DNA from: Phycisphaerales bacterium
Lineage (GTDB): Bacteria; Planctomycetota; Phycisphaerae; Phycisphaerales; UBA1924
Assembly: GCA_029260515.1 (NCBI GenBank)
Contig: JAJDDC010000019.1
Span: forward strand, 310,001 to 374,000
Length of the DNA: 64,000 nucleotides
Direction of reading: 5' to 3'
Below are positions 8,902 to 17,407 of the stretch, piece by piece. The notes beneath the pieces are model-generated. The model searched no databases, was not told the DNA's origin, and saw nothing but the letters and a program-made list of their open reading frames with translations. The translations under genes were made by a program, and so were the position numbers. Each line of letters starts with the position of its first letter. Within the stretch, counting starts at the first letter, position 1.

Positions 8902-9198
8902 CTAGCGGCTCTCGCCCTCGCCCAGCCGCTCTTCGTGTGCGCACAGATCCTCGAAGCGCTGGTCCATCGCCTCGTACTCGCTCGCGTTCTCGTCGCGGAA
9001 ACGCTCGTGGTGGGCGCGTGACACCCAGCGGTCGATGGTGAGGCACTCGCCGCCAGCGATCTCGATCAGTTCGGTCCCGAGGAAACCCTCGCCGCCCTCG
9101 AAGAAGCGGGCCCAGTCACCGTCCGAGGCGTAGGCGCGTACGAACTCGTCGGCCCGCGCGGGCTGGGCGCGGAAACGCCAGACAATCACGTAGGTCAT
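8902..9198 (-). CDS. Antibiotic-biosynthesis-monooxygenase-like (ABM) dimeric alpha/beta-barrel protein
   Basis: A 98-aa protein with the small ferredoxin-like barrel pattern: a beta strand TYVIVWRFRAQP, a helix with an aromatic ARFFEGGEGFLGTELIE turn, a strand CLTIDRWVS, and a final helix. Members act as cofactor-free monooxygenases or as small-molecule-binding dimers; activity here is not shown. It faces the membrane protein gene with 8 nt between the stops, and glyA is upstream in the same direction 34 nt away. Confidence 0.65.
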   Translation of the reverse strand: MTYVIVWRFRAQPARADEFVRAYASDGDWARFFEGGEGFLGTELIEIAGGECLTIDRWVSRAHHERFRDENASEYEAMDQRFEDLCAHEERLGEGESR

Positions 9199-9232
9199 CG
9201 CGCGTCCTCCGGGCGGCGAACGCCGCCGACTG

Positions 9233-10543
9233 TCAGTGCGCCGCGTGCGGGAGCGGGAACCGGGCGCACATGTCGCGGACCTCGGCCCGCACCGTCTCGG
9301 TCGTCCTGGCCAGCTCGTCGGCGCCCTTGAGCCCGGCCGAGAGGACGCGGTCGATCCAGGCGGCGACCTCGCGCATCTCGGGCTCGCCGAACCCGCGGGT
9401 GGTCGTCGCGGGGGCGCCCAGGCGGAGGCCCGAGGTGACCATGGGCGAGCGGGCGTCGTCGGGGATGCCGTTCTTGTTGGTAATGATGCCCGCGCCCTCG
9501 AGCCAGCCCTCCGCGTCCTTGCCGGTCAGTTCGGCGTCGCGGGCGGTCAGGTCCACGAGCATGAGGTGGTTGTCGGTGCCGCCCGAGGTGATGCGGTAGC
9601 CGTGCGCACTCAGAGCGCCGGCGAGCGTCTGGGCGTTGGCGACGACCTGCTGCTGGTAGGTCTTGAATTCGTGGGTGAGGGCCTCGCCGAGGGCGACGGC
9701 CTTGGCCGCGACGATGTGCATGAGCGGCCCGCCCTGGATGCCCGGGAACAGGGCCTTGTTGATCTTCTTGGAGAGCTCCTCGTCGTTGGTCATGACAAGC
9801 CCGCCCCGCGGGCCCCGCAGCGACTTGTGCGTCGTCGTCGTGACGACGTGCGCGTGCGGGAACGGGCTCGGGTGCACGCCCGTGGCGATCAGGCCCGCGA
9901 TATGGGCGACGTCCGCGACCAGCAGCGCCCCGGCTTCGTCGGCGATCTCGCGGAACCTGGCGAAGTCGATCACGCGGGGGTAGGCCGAGTACCCGCACAG
10001 GAGCACCCTTGGCTTGTGCTCCTTGCAGACCGCCCTGACCGAGTCGTAGTCGATGCGCTCGTGCTCGGGGTGGGCCTTGTCGTAGTGCAGGGCGTAGTGG
10101 ACGGGGTTGTAGAAGATGCCCGAGAAGTTGATCTTCATCCCGTGCGACAGGTGCCCGCCGTCCTTGAGCACGAGCGAGGCGAACGTGTTGCCCGGGTCCA
10201 TCGTCGCCAGGAACGCGGCCATGTTGGCCTGGGCCCCCGAGTGCGGCTGGACGTTGGCGTACGAGCACCCGAAGAGTTTCTTGGCCCGCTCCTGGGCGAG
10301 GCGTTCGATGGCGTCGTGGTGGAGGCACCCGCCGTAGTAGCGGCGTCCGGGGTAGCCCTCGGCGTACTTGTTGGTCATGACCGTGCCCGCCGCGGCCATG
10401 ACGGCGGGCGAGGCGTGGTTCTCGCTGGCGATCAGCTCGATCGTCGTCTCCTGACGCTCGGCCTCGGCGGCGACGATCGTCGCGACCTCGGGGTCGGCGG
10501 CGCGGAGGGTGTCCATGACGGTGTCGGGGGCGTGGGTGGGCAT
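9233..10543 (-). CDS. glyA: Serine hydroxymethyltransferase
   Basis: PLP enzyme that interconverts serine and glycine with tetrahydrofolate, the main source of one-carbon units. The 436-aa protein shows the N-terminal IELIASENHAS, the NKYAEGYPGRRYYGG substrate region, the PHSGAQAN cofactor region, and the Schiff-base lysine in TTTTHKSLRGPRGG at about residue 241. The start is the ATG at 10543 (MPTHAPD); the frame further upstream is not coding. Length is close to the 415-430 aa of the family. Confidence 0.96.
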   Translation of the reverse strand: MPTHAPDTVMDTLRAADPEVATIVAAEAERQETTIELIASENHASPAVMAAAGTVMTNKYAEGYPGRRYYGGCLHHDAIERLAQERAKKLFGCSYANVQPHSGAQANMAAFLATMDPGNTFASLVLKDGGHLSHGMKINFSGIFYNPVHYALHYDKAHPEHERIDYDSVRAVCKEHKPRVLLCGYSAYPRVIDFARFREIADEAGALLVADVAHIAGLIATGVHPSPFPHAHVVTTTTHKSLRGPRGGLVMTNDEELSKKINKALFPGIQGGPLMHIVAAKAVALGEALTHEFKTYQQQVVANAQTLAGALSAHGYRITSGGTDNHLMLVDLTARDAELTGKDAEGWLEGAGIITNKNGIPDDARSPMVTSGLRLGAPATTTRGFGEPEMREVAAWIDRVLSAGLKGADELARTTETVRAEVRDMCARFPLPHAAH

Positions 10544-10646
10544 GGGGGGAGTGTATCGGCGGTCCTCGGGCGGGCGCGGCGCGAGGGCGCCCTGCGTTCG
10601 AAAGCCCGGGGCTGATCCGCGTGCGCCGAGTTGTCTGGATGTGACA

Positions 10647-10925
10647 TCAGGGGAGCAGGAAGACCAGGGCCGAGAGCGCCAGGATCGCCGCGGGGATCGC
10701 GAGCACGAGCACGCACCCGATCGCGACAAGGGGCCCGGGGATTCGCCGGCCGGAGTACGGGTCGGCGCCGACGATGCGCTGGTCGCGGAACAGGAGCGTG
10801 CTCAGCGACTCGCGGCCGCACTCGGGGCATCTGACACGGAGCGGGCAGCGGCGCGTCCACCGGGCGACCTCGCCGGTCATGTCGTAGCCGCAATGCGGGC
10901 ACGGGTGCGGCTGGTGATCGGGCAT
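10647..10925 (-). CDS. Zinc-ribbon membrane protein, 92 aa
   Basis: The N-terminus carries a four-cysteine ribbon, CPHCGYDMTG and CPECGRES, about 20 residues apart. The C-terminal 30 residues form a membrane helix (VAIGCVLVLAIPAAILALSALVFLL). The start is the ATG at 10925. It is the first of five proteins here with the CPxCGYDL...CPECG ribbon joined to membrane segments. Function is unknown; the arrangement suggests a metal-stabilised cytoplasmic knob on a membrane anchor. Confidence 0.65.
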   Translation of the reverse strand: MPDHQPHPCPHCGYDMTGEVARWTRRCPLRVRCPECGRESLSTLLFRDQRIVGADPYSGRRIPGPLVAIGCVLVLAIPAAILALSALVFLLP

Positions 10926-11003
10926 GGTCCTCCCGCGTTGGGTCCGCGGCATTGTTCGCGGCCCGGGCGGGGGGAGGATGACCGGGCGTCGCGTGGCGCT
11001 CCG

Positions 11004-12044
11004 TCAGGGCGCGGGGCGTCGGTAGATCGAGTACACGCCGAAGAGCTGTGTCTGCAGGTCCATCCCCATCTCGACCCACCCGAGGGCGGCGCCGGCCTTG
11101 CGTGCCATGTCGTCCTCGGGGGTGTCGTGGGCGAGCACCTCGAAGCCTGCGTTTTCCCACTCTGCTTGCGGCCACGGGTTGGCGATGTCGCACGACGCGA
11201 TATACCCGTCGCCGGGGGGCGTGTACTTGCCGCCCAGGGTGTAGACCACGAGCACGCCCCCCGGGCGGAGCGCGTCGTGGAGGGCGGCGAGGAACGCGTC
11301 GTCGTCGACGCCGAAATCGACCCGGGCGTACGCGGGGGTTTCTTGCGGCGGGTCGATGTAGCCGCGCTTGATGAGGTTGCGGGCGATGATCAGATCAAAC
11401 CCGCCTCCGACGGCATCGCGTGCGTGCGCGCTCGCGGGCCAGACCTCGTGCACGATGGTGACCGAGCCGTCGGGCCCTTCGTCGTGCGCGACCGATCCGG
11501 TGTCGCCCGGTCGCGAGTAGATGGCCTTGAGGATGGGGTCCGGGTCGGCGCCGACGGCGTGCGCGCCCGCCTGGGCGAGCATCCGCAGCTGGCCCAGCTG
11601 CCCGAATCCGAGGTCAAAGACGCGTGCGCCCTCGAGCGAGAAGGGCTCGTCTTTGTCGGCTTCGCCCAGGTTCTGCGCGCCCAGGTCGATGGCGCGGAGG
11701 TACGCCAGGGGCGAGCCGTAGAACGTGTCGTAGTACCCCCCGTCGGGCCCGCACTCGAGAGCCCGCAGGCCCTCGCGCTCCGCGTCGCTGAGGGCATCGT
11801 GCTCGGCCTGGGTGTATGCCCGGGCGCCCTCGCGCGTGCGTTGGTAGTGGACGGTCCGCGGCTCGACGTCGTCGGGCAGTCGGGCGCCCTCGTCCAGCCA
11901 CGCGTGGGCCGCGGGCGTCGTCGCCAGCGGTCGCAGGGCCTCGACCACTCGGGCGTCGTTTGGCTCGGCGTCATCTGGCTGGGCAAGCAAGGGCGCCGAG
12001 GCGATCCCCAGCGCGAATATTGAGGCGCCAACCGATCGGTGCAT
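11004..12044 (-). CDS. Exported methyltransferase-fold protein
   Basis: A 346-aa protein with a Sec signal peptide (hydrophobic core at residues 6-20, likely cleavage after APLLA). The mature part has a Rossmann methyltransferase core: motif I VFDLGFGQLGQ at about 138, an acidic strand end VGAD, and a late LRPGGVLVVYTLG motif. It resembles the product of the gene 73 nt upstream, with the same FGQLGQ-type loop. SAM is not known to be available outside the cytoplasm, so enzymatic methylation would be surprising; it may bind another ligand. The start ATG at 12044 has AAAGGAGA upstream. It is the last gene of a kinase-phosphatase cluster. Confidence 0.7.
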   Translation of the reverse strand: MHRSVGASIFALGIASAPLLAQPDDAEPNDARVVEALRPLATTPAAHAWLDEGARLPDDVEPRTVHYQRTREGARAYTQAEHDALSDAEREGLRALECGPDGGYYDTFYGSPLAYLRAIDLGAQNLGEADKDEPFSLEGARVFDLGFGQLGQLRMLAQAGAHAVGADPDPILKAIYSRPGDTGSVAHDEGPDGSVTIVHEVWPASAHARDAVGGGFDLIIARNLIKRGYIDPPQETPAYARVDFGVDDDAFLAALHDALRPGGVLVVYTLGGKYTPPGDGYIASCDIANPWPQAEWENAGFEVLAHDTPEDDMARKAGAALGWVEMGMDLQTQLFGVYSIYRRPAP

Positions 12045-12117
12045 CGCGGTCTCCTTTGTGGGACTGCCGGTGCGCCGTATACCGATGGGCGGGCGTCGGG
12101 TTGTACGCCCCCGGGGC

Positions 12118-13470
12118 TCAGCCGCCGTTTTTGCGGATCGGCGTGCCCCAGGGCGTGAGCTCGACCTTGTCGTCCTGCTTCTGGCCGCCCTCGTCGGGCG
12201 GGGCGATCTCGCGGGCCTTGCGCACGAGCGTGTACCTGGCGAAGACATGCTTCTCGGGATCGATCCCGTTGTCGCCCTTGTGCATATCGACGGCGTAGGC
12301 GAGCGTGCGCATCGCGTCGTCGTCGTCCTTGTCGAGAGCGATGACGTCGAAACCGGCGGCCTGCCACTGCTCGGGGGTGAAGGGCGAGCGGATGTCGGCG
12401 CCGAGCGCCCGGTCGGCCCAGTCCTCAGGGGCGTACCGCCCGGTGTTGTAGATCATGGCCAGGGCGCCCGGCTTGAGGATGCGGTTGAGCTGAGCGAGGA
12501 AGTATTCGGGGTAGACGCCGAGCGTGACCGCGTGCGCCGGGTCGAGCTGGGCCTGGGGGTCCATTCGTCCGTTGCGCAGGACGTCGCGTGCGAGGAACAG
12601 GTCGTAGCCTTCGCCGACCAGGTCGATCGCGCGCGGGCCGGCGGGCCAGCGGGCCTGGTGCAGCGTGATCGAGCCGGTCTTGCCGGTCGAGCCTGTGACC
12701 TCGACGTTGCTCTCGCGCTCGTAGAGGGCGGCGAGCAGGCTCGAGACGTCGGCCCCGACGACGTCGGCGCCGCACTGGGCCATCAGACGCACCTGCCCGA
12801 GCTGGCCGTAGCCAAAATCGAGGACCTTCTTTCCGTCCAGCGTGTCCATGCCGCCCTCGGTCGCGACGAGGTCGAGCGGGCGGGCGTAGGCCAGGGGCGG
12901 GCCAAAGATCGTCTGGTAGTACCGGGGAGTCTGGATCGTCATCGGCGAGAGGGGTTCCTTGGCCTGGGGCGGCAGCGCGTCGTACTGCGCCACCGTCACA
13001 GCCTCGGGCACGGTCGCGGGCAGGACGTAGATCTGGAACGGCTCGATCGAGGGCAGCGCGCGCGTCTCTTCGACGAACTCCCTGGCCAGGGCCGACTCGA
13101 CGAGCGGCCCGACGCGGTCGGCCTGTGTGTCGTAGTACACGAGCACCGGAGCACGCTCGGCGGCGGGCGCCGCCGGGTTGACGTCGGGCTCGGCCACGGG
13201 CTGACTTTCATCGACAGCGGCGGCGGCGTTGTCGGCCCGTGACTCTGCCTCCGGCTGCGCCGAGGCGCGCACGACCCGAGGCTCGGCCGCGGCGGGGGCC
13301 TGGACGGGCTCGGAAGCCTGGACCGGGTGCGGGGCCTGGGCGCGCTGGCTCCGGGACTGTTCGGCCTCGGGCGAGTCGCCGGCGGCCCGCTCGTCGGTCG
13401 CCGCCTGCTGGGCGCAGCCGAGCGGGAACAGGAGCGTGATGAGCAGGAGCGTGGTCGATCGCGTGCGCAT
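12118..13470 (-). CDS. Lipoprotein with methyltransferase fold
   Basis: A 450-aa protein. It begins with a lipoprotein signal whose lipobox is LFPLGC (Cys19), then a Pro/Ala/Gln-rich linker to about residue 105, then a domain with motif I VLDFGYGQLGQ (about 212), an acidic strand end VGAD and a late LKPGALAMIYNTG motif. It shares the FGQLGQ-type glycine loop and domain order with the neighbouring exported protein, so the pair is probably a tandem duplication. It should be tethered to a membrane outside the cytoplasm. The start is the ATG at 13470, 38 nt after the phosphoesterase gene. Whether it binds SAM is unknown. Confidence 0.7.
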   Translation of the reverse strand: MRTRSTTLLLITLLFPLGCAQQAATDERAAGDSPEAEQSRSQRAQAPHPVQASEPVQAPAAAEPRVVRASAQPEAESRADNAAAAVDESQPVAEPDVNPAAPAAERAPVLVYYDTQADRVGPLVESALAREFVEETRALPSIEPFQIYVLPATVPEAVTVAQYDALPPQAKEPLSPMTIQTPRYYQTIFGPPLAYARPLDLVATEGGMDTLDGKKVLDFGYGQLGQVRLMAQCGADVVGADVSSLLAALYERESNVEVTGSTGKTGSITLHQARWPAGPRAIDLVGEGYDLFLARDVLRNGRMDPQAQLDPAHAVTLGVYPEYFLAQLNRILKPGALAMIYNTGRYAPEDWADRALGADIRSPFTPEQWQAAGFDVIALDKDDDDAMRTLAYAVDMHKGDNGIDPEKHVFARYTLVRKAREIAPPDEGGQKQDDKVELTPWGTPIRKNGG

Positions 13471-13508
13471 GGTCTTCTCCGTGCCGGAGATACGTCCGGC
13501 GGGGGAGC

Positions 13509-14405
13509 CTAGGTCGCCTGGATCCGGGTGAGCGGCTCGACGAGCGACGGGCACTGTGCCGCCGCGGGCGGGTGATCCAGATCGATCGGCAGGTACACGC
13601 CCCGGGCATGGTCCGAGGACAGGACGAGGGCGTTGGGCTCGACGAGGGCGACGCCGTTGGGCGCGTGCTCGTGCCCGAGGATGAACATGTTCACCCCCCA
13701 CCGCTCCACCAGATCCTCGAGCAGCTCGGCGTCGTACCCCCGCCCCCAGATCATCAGGTGCACCGAGCCCCGCCTGGGCTCGTAGTCGTCCTCCGTCAGA
13801 TCCCTCGACAGGATCGACGGGTCAAACCGCTGCATCATCGCGGGTCCGGGCAGCGAGTGGGCGCACAGGATGTCGCCCCGGGGCGTGTGCACGCGCAGGG
13901 CGATGGGCATCGAGAGCACGAAGGCGGTGATCGCGTCCTCGACGCGCCCCGCGTCGTCGGCGAAGACGTAGTGCAGCCCGTCGCGGAAGGCCTCGACGAC
14001 GCGGACGCCGTTTTTGACGATCCCCGAGCCGAGCACCTGGGCCAGCTCGTGGTTCGCCAGCAGCGTGTGCACGTGCTCGGGGTGGACCGTCTTGAGGCGG
14101 GCGACGCGCGCCAGCGCCCGGTACGAAAAGTCCATCCCGCTGATGAGCGTCTCGGGGTGGATGATCTCGTGCAGGGTCAGGTGGGCGCGCGCGCCGGGGT
14201 CGGCGCCCTCGCCCAGGCCCGCGGCCTCGACGAGGCGTGCGAAGTGCACCGGGTTGTCGTGCAGGTCGCCCGTCGCGATCAGGCGACCGGGGGCGCGGAT
14301 CACGTCGATCGAACCCTCGCGGCATGCGCTGTCGCGGTTGGCCCGCGCGCCCGCCTCGAAGAGGTCGCACACCGCGTCGGCGTTGTTGAGGTCGAGGCTG
14401 TCCAA
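13509..14405 (-). CDS. Phosphoprotein-phosphatase-like calcineurin-family protein
   Basis: A 298-aa metallophosphoesterase whose motifs look more like Ser/Thr phosphatases (PPP) than YfcE: GDLHDN at about 48, LANHE (usual GNHE), CAHSLPG, and GHEHA. The central GDxxDRG motif is not clear (GMDFSYRA). No signal peptide is seen. There is no ATG at the N-terminus; I chose TTG at 14405, 17 nt after the kinase stop, but GTG about 11 codons later is possible. Its position directly after a protein kinase suggests a kinase/phosphatase couple. Confidence 0.65.
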   Translation of the reverse strand: MDSLDLNNADAVCDLFEAGARANRDSACREGSIDVIRAPGRLIATGDLHDNPVHFARLVEAAGLGEGADPGARAHLTLHEIIHPETLISGMDFSYRALARVARLKTVHPEHVHTLLANHELAQVLGSGIVKNGVRVVEAFRDGLHYVFADDAGRVEDAITAFVLSMPIALRVHTPRGDILCAHSLPGPAMMQRFDPSILSRDLTEDDYEPRRGSVHLMIWGRGYDAELLEDLVERWGVNMFILGHEHAPNGVALVEPNALVLSSDHARGVYLPIDLDHPPAAAQCPSLVEPLTRIQAT

Positions 14406-14422
14406 CGGGCCCCCGGCTCGGC

Positions 14423-15337
14423 TCAGTCCAGGCCCTCGAGCGTGAGCCCGGCGCGCGAGGCGTCGGACTCGGCCCGCGAGCGGAGCACGCCCAGGACCAG
14501 CTCCAGGCGGTCGCACACGGCGTGCATCTCCGGGCGTTGCTCGGGCTCGACCTCGACGCACTTCATGACCAGCTCGTCGAGCCGCTCGTCTATGTGCTTG
14601 TTGATCTCGCGCGCCGGCGTGGGCTTCTCGATCTGCGCCGCGTCCAGGGAGCCGACGAGCGAGCTGTCGTCCTTGGCCAGAGCGGTCGGGATGTGGCGCC
14701 GGGTGAGGATCCAGTACATCGTCGCGCCGAGGTTGTACACATCGGTCTTGGGGGTGATGGCCCGCCGGTGGACCTGCTCGGGGGCGATGTAGTCGGGCGT
14801 GCCCTGGATGCGGGGCTTGACGGTGCCGACCTTGCAGCTCTGGCCCAGGTCGATGATTTTGGCGAGCTTGTAGTCCCCGGCGCCCTCGCAGACCATGACG
14901 TTGTGCGGCTTCATGTCCGCGTGCACGATGCCGCGCTCGTGCATCTGCGCCAGTGCGCTGGCGGTCTGCTTGAACAGGTCCACCGCCTCGACAAACGTCC
15001 TCGGGCGGTACTCGTCGAGGGCGATGCCGTCCACGAACTCCATGACCAGGTACAGCTCTTTGGCGGCGAGCAGCGAGCCCTTCTTGATGATCCGGGGGAT
15101 CTTGCGGATCGAGTCGTGATCGACGCGCGAGGCGATCTTGTACTCGCTCTCGGCCTGGTCGAGGAAGCGTTGGTCTTTGGGCCCGATCTTGGCGACGTGC
15201 TTGAGCGCCCAGACCTGCTTGTTCTTGGGATCCTGGACGAGGTACACGATCGAGGCGGCGCCCCGGCCGATCTCGGCCAGGACGCGGAATCCCTCGATGA
15301 GATCGCCCTTCACCTTGCTGTCCGGGAAGCTCGACAT
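14423..15337 (-). CDS. Soluble Ser/Thr protein kinase
   Basis: A 304-aa Hanks-type kinase without a membrane segment or sensor domain. Visible motifs are the glycine loop GRGAAS (24-29), the ATP lysine K46 (WALKHV), the catalytic loop HADMKPHN with Asp141 and Asn146, a DLG in place of DFG (Asp163), and APE at 185-187. The HAD in place of HRD and the DLG are unusual but keep the essential aspartates, so activity is likely. The start is the ATG at 15337. It leads a minus-strand cluster with a phosphatase-like protein and two exported methyltransferase-fold proteins, probable targets or partners. Confidence 0.85.
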   Translation of the reverse strand: MSSFPDSKVKGDLIEGFRVLAEIGRGAASIVYLVQDPKNKQVWALKHVAKIGPKDQRFLDQAESEYKIASRVDHDSIRKIPRIIKKGSLLAAKELYLVMEFVDGIALDEYRPRTFVEAVDLFKQTASALAQMHERGIVHADMKPHNVMVCEGAGDYKLAKIIDLGQSCKVGTVKPRIQGTPDYIAPEQVHRRAITPKTDVYNLGATMYWILTRRHIPTALAKDDSSLVGSLDAAQIEKPTPAREINKHIDERLDELVMKCVEVEPEQRPEMHAVCDRLELVLGVLRSRAESDASRAGLTLEGLD

Positions 15338-15538
15338 TGGCAGGGTGTGATCCGCGTACGTTGGCAGGCTCACCCGATCCCGAACGGGGCCAGGGCGCGA
15401 CGCCTGGGAAGAAACGGCCCAAACCCGCCACACGGCGGGCTCGCGACGCCGATCTTAGTCGGCCTGACCGGGGGCAGGATGCACCGACGCCCGGTCGAAA
15501 TGGCGTGGGAGGTCATGGATCGGGGGTGTGCGGGGGCG

Positions 15539-16204
15539 TTAGGGCGCCGCGCGGAGCAACTCGCGGAACTCGGCGGCCGGGAAGTAGGCGCCGGGCGAGC
15601 GGGCGCCCGAGAGGTCCGAGTGCAGATACACACGCTCGGGGGGCACGCCGGTCTCCTTCATGAGCGCGGAGACGACTTCGAGAAGACGGGCCATCTGGGC
15701 GTCGCTGAACGGGCGTCGTTCGCCGTCGCCCACGATGCACACGCCCACGCCCGTGCGGTTGTACGTCTGGCCCGCGGGGCCGGCGACGTGGGCGCCCGGG
15801 AGCTGCTCGAGCCAGCGGTACCCCACGTGGACCTCGCCGTCGCCCATGCCGAGGCCGTTGCCCACGACGAAGTGGTACCCCAGGCCCGTGAGGCCCATGC
15901 CCCGGTGCTGCTGGTCGATCGACTGCGGGCTGCCGACGGGCGACGCGGAGTGGTGGATGACGATCGCGTCCCAGCGGTCCTCGTCCACGGGCTCGCGGGT
16001 GCTGAAGATCGATTCGATGGACGAGGGGCCCGAGAGCGAGGCGAGGGGCGAGAGCGTCGCGCCCTGGCGCAGCCCCGTCGCGCCGCCCGAGAGGGCAGAG
16101 AGCCCGCCGCCCACGAGGGTCATCGAGGCGGCGAGGGCCACCCAGACCGTCTTGGTGCGACGGGAAAAACGCGTGCCCTGCTGGTCCTGGCGCATCCTGG
16201 CCAA
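15539..16204 (-). CDS. N-acetylmuramoyl-L-alanine amidase (PGRP/amidase_2 type)
   Basis: A 221-aa protein with an N-terminal membrane segment or uncleaved signal (TVWVALAASMTLVGGGL, residues 18-34) and an amidase_2 domain. The first zinc His lies in IVIHHSASP, a GLGYHFVVGNG core follows, then VGVCIVGDG and a late HSDLSGARSPG that supplies the second His. These enzymes cleave the bond between MurNAc and L-Ala in peptidoglycan. The ATG at 16204 has a second in-frame ATG 3 codons later. Planctomycetes do carry peptidoglycan, so a wall role is plausible. Confidence 0.8.
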   Translation of the reverse strand: MARMRQDQQGTRFSRRTKTVWVALAASMTLVGGGLSALSGGATGLRQGATLSPLASLSGPSSIESIFSTREPVDEDRWDAIVIHHSASPVGSPQSIDQQHRGMGLTGLGYHFVVGNGLGMGDGEVHVGYRWLEQLPGAHVAGPAGQTYNRTGVGVCIVGDGERRPFSDAQMARLLEVVSALMKETGVPPERVYLHSDLSGARSPGAYFPAAEFRELLRAAP

Positions 16205-16357
16205 GTGGCGATCCTGCCGGTTCGGAGTCCATTCGTCGCGCGGCAGCCGTGCCGGCGCACTCTGAGACTACCAACCGATCGGAGAACTCGCCCCGGACGC
16301 TTCGAGTTTCTCGGCGGAATCGTGCGTGCTGGCGCGACGGCGCGGAGCAAGGACCGA

Positions 16358-16609
16358 TCAGTCCGTCCGCAGCAGACGCCCGCGGAGGTTCGGCGTCCGC
16401 TCGCCGTACTCGTTCTCGGTGAACGGCGGGACGTCCTCGTACCTGGTCCGGTCATACCGATCAAACTGCGAGCGCACGCCGTCGGCGGCGAGGGGTGACT
16501 TGACGCACCCTGCCGCGCACAGGGCCCCCAGCACCGCCAGGGCAGCGAAAATCGTCCGGCGCTCGGGGCGCCTCGGCGTGTCGTCCATGATGGGCCGGGC
16601 CTCGTTCAT
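16358..16609 (-). CDS. Small predicted lipoprotein, 83 aa
   Basis: A short protein with a basic N-region, a hydrophobic core and a lipobox (LCAAGC). The mature part is polar and rich in Arg, Asp, Tyr and Glu, with no recognisable domain. The start at 16609 is chosen from two candidates; the second, MDDTP at 16588, is also possible. It lies between the amidase and trmL and reads on the minus strand. Function is unknown. Confidence 0.5.
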   Translation of the reverse strand: MNEARPIMDDTPRRPERRTIFAALAVLGALCAAGCVKSPLAADGVRSQFDRYDRTRYEDVPPFTENEYGERTPNLRGRLLRTD

Positions 16610-16626
16610 CTCGTGGGGGGTGATCC

Positions 16627-16659
16627 AAAAACAGTGTACCGCCCCGTTCTCAGGGGCGG
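16627..16659 (-). terminator. Intrinsic terminator candidate after trmL
   Basis: On the minus strand a 7-bp stem CCGCCCC/GGGGCGG with a seven-base loop is followed within 8 nt by five T. It lies about 130 nt after the trmL stop and just before the small lipoprotein gene. Confidence 0.45.
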
Positions 16660-16786
16660 CCACTGGAGGAGAGAGAGATGATTTGGGGAGGCCGGTGGGT
16701 CAGACCGGCGGGTGTCAGTGTTCATTATCGGTACGCGGCGATTTCGCGGGAGTTCGCGCCCGACGCGCAATCTCGTGCACGATCGA

Positions 16787-17326
16787 TCACGCTTCCGGGC
16801 GGGCGAGCCGGCAATCCGTGTCCAGGCGGAGGTCGCCGCGACCGATCATTTGCCGAACACACTCGTAGGCGGCGGCGGTCGCGACCGTCGCGACGTTGAG
16901 CGACCGCTCGCCCGGCGCCATGGGCAGGCAGACGGCGGTGTCCGCGAAGCGTTCGAGCGCCGCGTCGCCCAGGCCCGCCGTCTCCTTGCCGAGCAGCACA
17001 TGGTCGCCCGGGCGGACCGTCGCCTCCCAGAGGGGGCGCGACGCCTTCGTGCTCAGCGCCCAGATGGTCGGGGGGGTCGGGGCGGGTGCGCGTGCGGCGG
17101 CGACGTACGCGTCCAGGCTCGCGTGCTCGCGGACGTCCAGGCGTTCCCAGTAGTCGAGGCCGGCGCGCCGGCGCGCCTTGTCGTCGATGTCGAAGCCCAG
17201 CGGGTGGATCAGGTGCAAGGCCGCGCCGATCGCGACGCAGGTGCGCCCGATCACGCCCGTGTTGTTCGGGATCTCGGGCTCGTGCAGGGCGATGTGCAGG
17301 AATGGGTCTGGCGCGTCCGAGGGCAC
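16787..17326 (-). CDS. trmL: tRNA (cytidine/uridine-2'-O-)-methyltransferase TrmL
   Basis: A 179-aa SPOUT-class enzyme that methylates the ribose of the wobble base 34 in certain tRNA-Leu. The family-typical start LHEPEIPNNTG is at about residue 14, a variable middle follows, and the knot motifs are LLGKETAGL and ERSLNVATVATAAAYE near the C-terminus. The size fits TrmL (about 155-180 aa). The start is the ATG at 17326. It reads alone on the minus strand. Confidence 0.9.
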   Translation of the reverse strand: MPSDAPDPFLHIALHEPEIPNNTGVIGRTCVAIGAALHLIHPLGFDIDDKARRRAGLDYWERLDVREHASLDAYVAAARAPAPTPPTIWALSTKASRPLWEATVRPGDHVLLGKETAGLGDAALERFADTAVCLPMAPGERSLNVATVATAAAYECVRQMIGRGDLRLDTDCRLARPEA

Positions 17327-17353
17327 GCGTGAGGGTAGGGGCGGGCGCGCACG

Positions 17354-17380
17354 AAAACGGGCGCCCCGGGTGGGGCGCCC
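17354..17380 (-). terminator. Intrinsic terminator after the thioredoxin gene
   Basis: A perfect 9-bp stem GGGCGCCCC/GGGGCGCCC with a short loop is followed on the minus strand by GTTTTCG. It lies 28 nt after the stop of the thioredoxin-like gene, in the right direction. Confidence 0.6.
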
Positions 17381-17407
17381 GCGCGAGGGATCGCGTGTGT
17401 CGCTCGG

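Noticed and set aside
16678-16899. A plus-strand open frame of 73 codons with a strong GGAGGAG site just before its ATG.
   Set aside because: It runs antisense into trmL, has no recognisable domain and is very Arg-rich in the manner of frames opposite GC-rich genes. The hairpin just upstream is better explained as a terminator for trmL.
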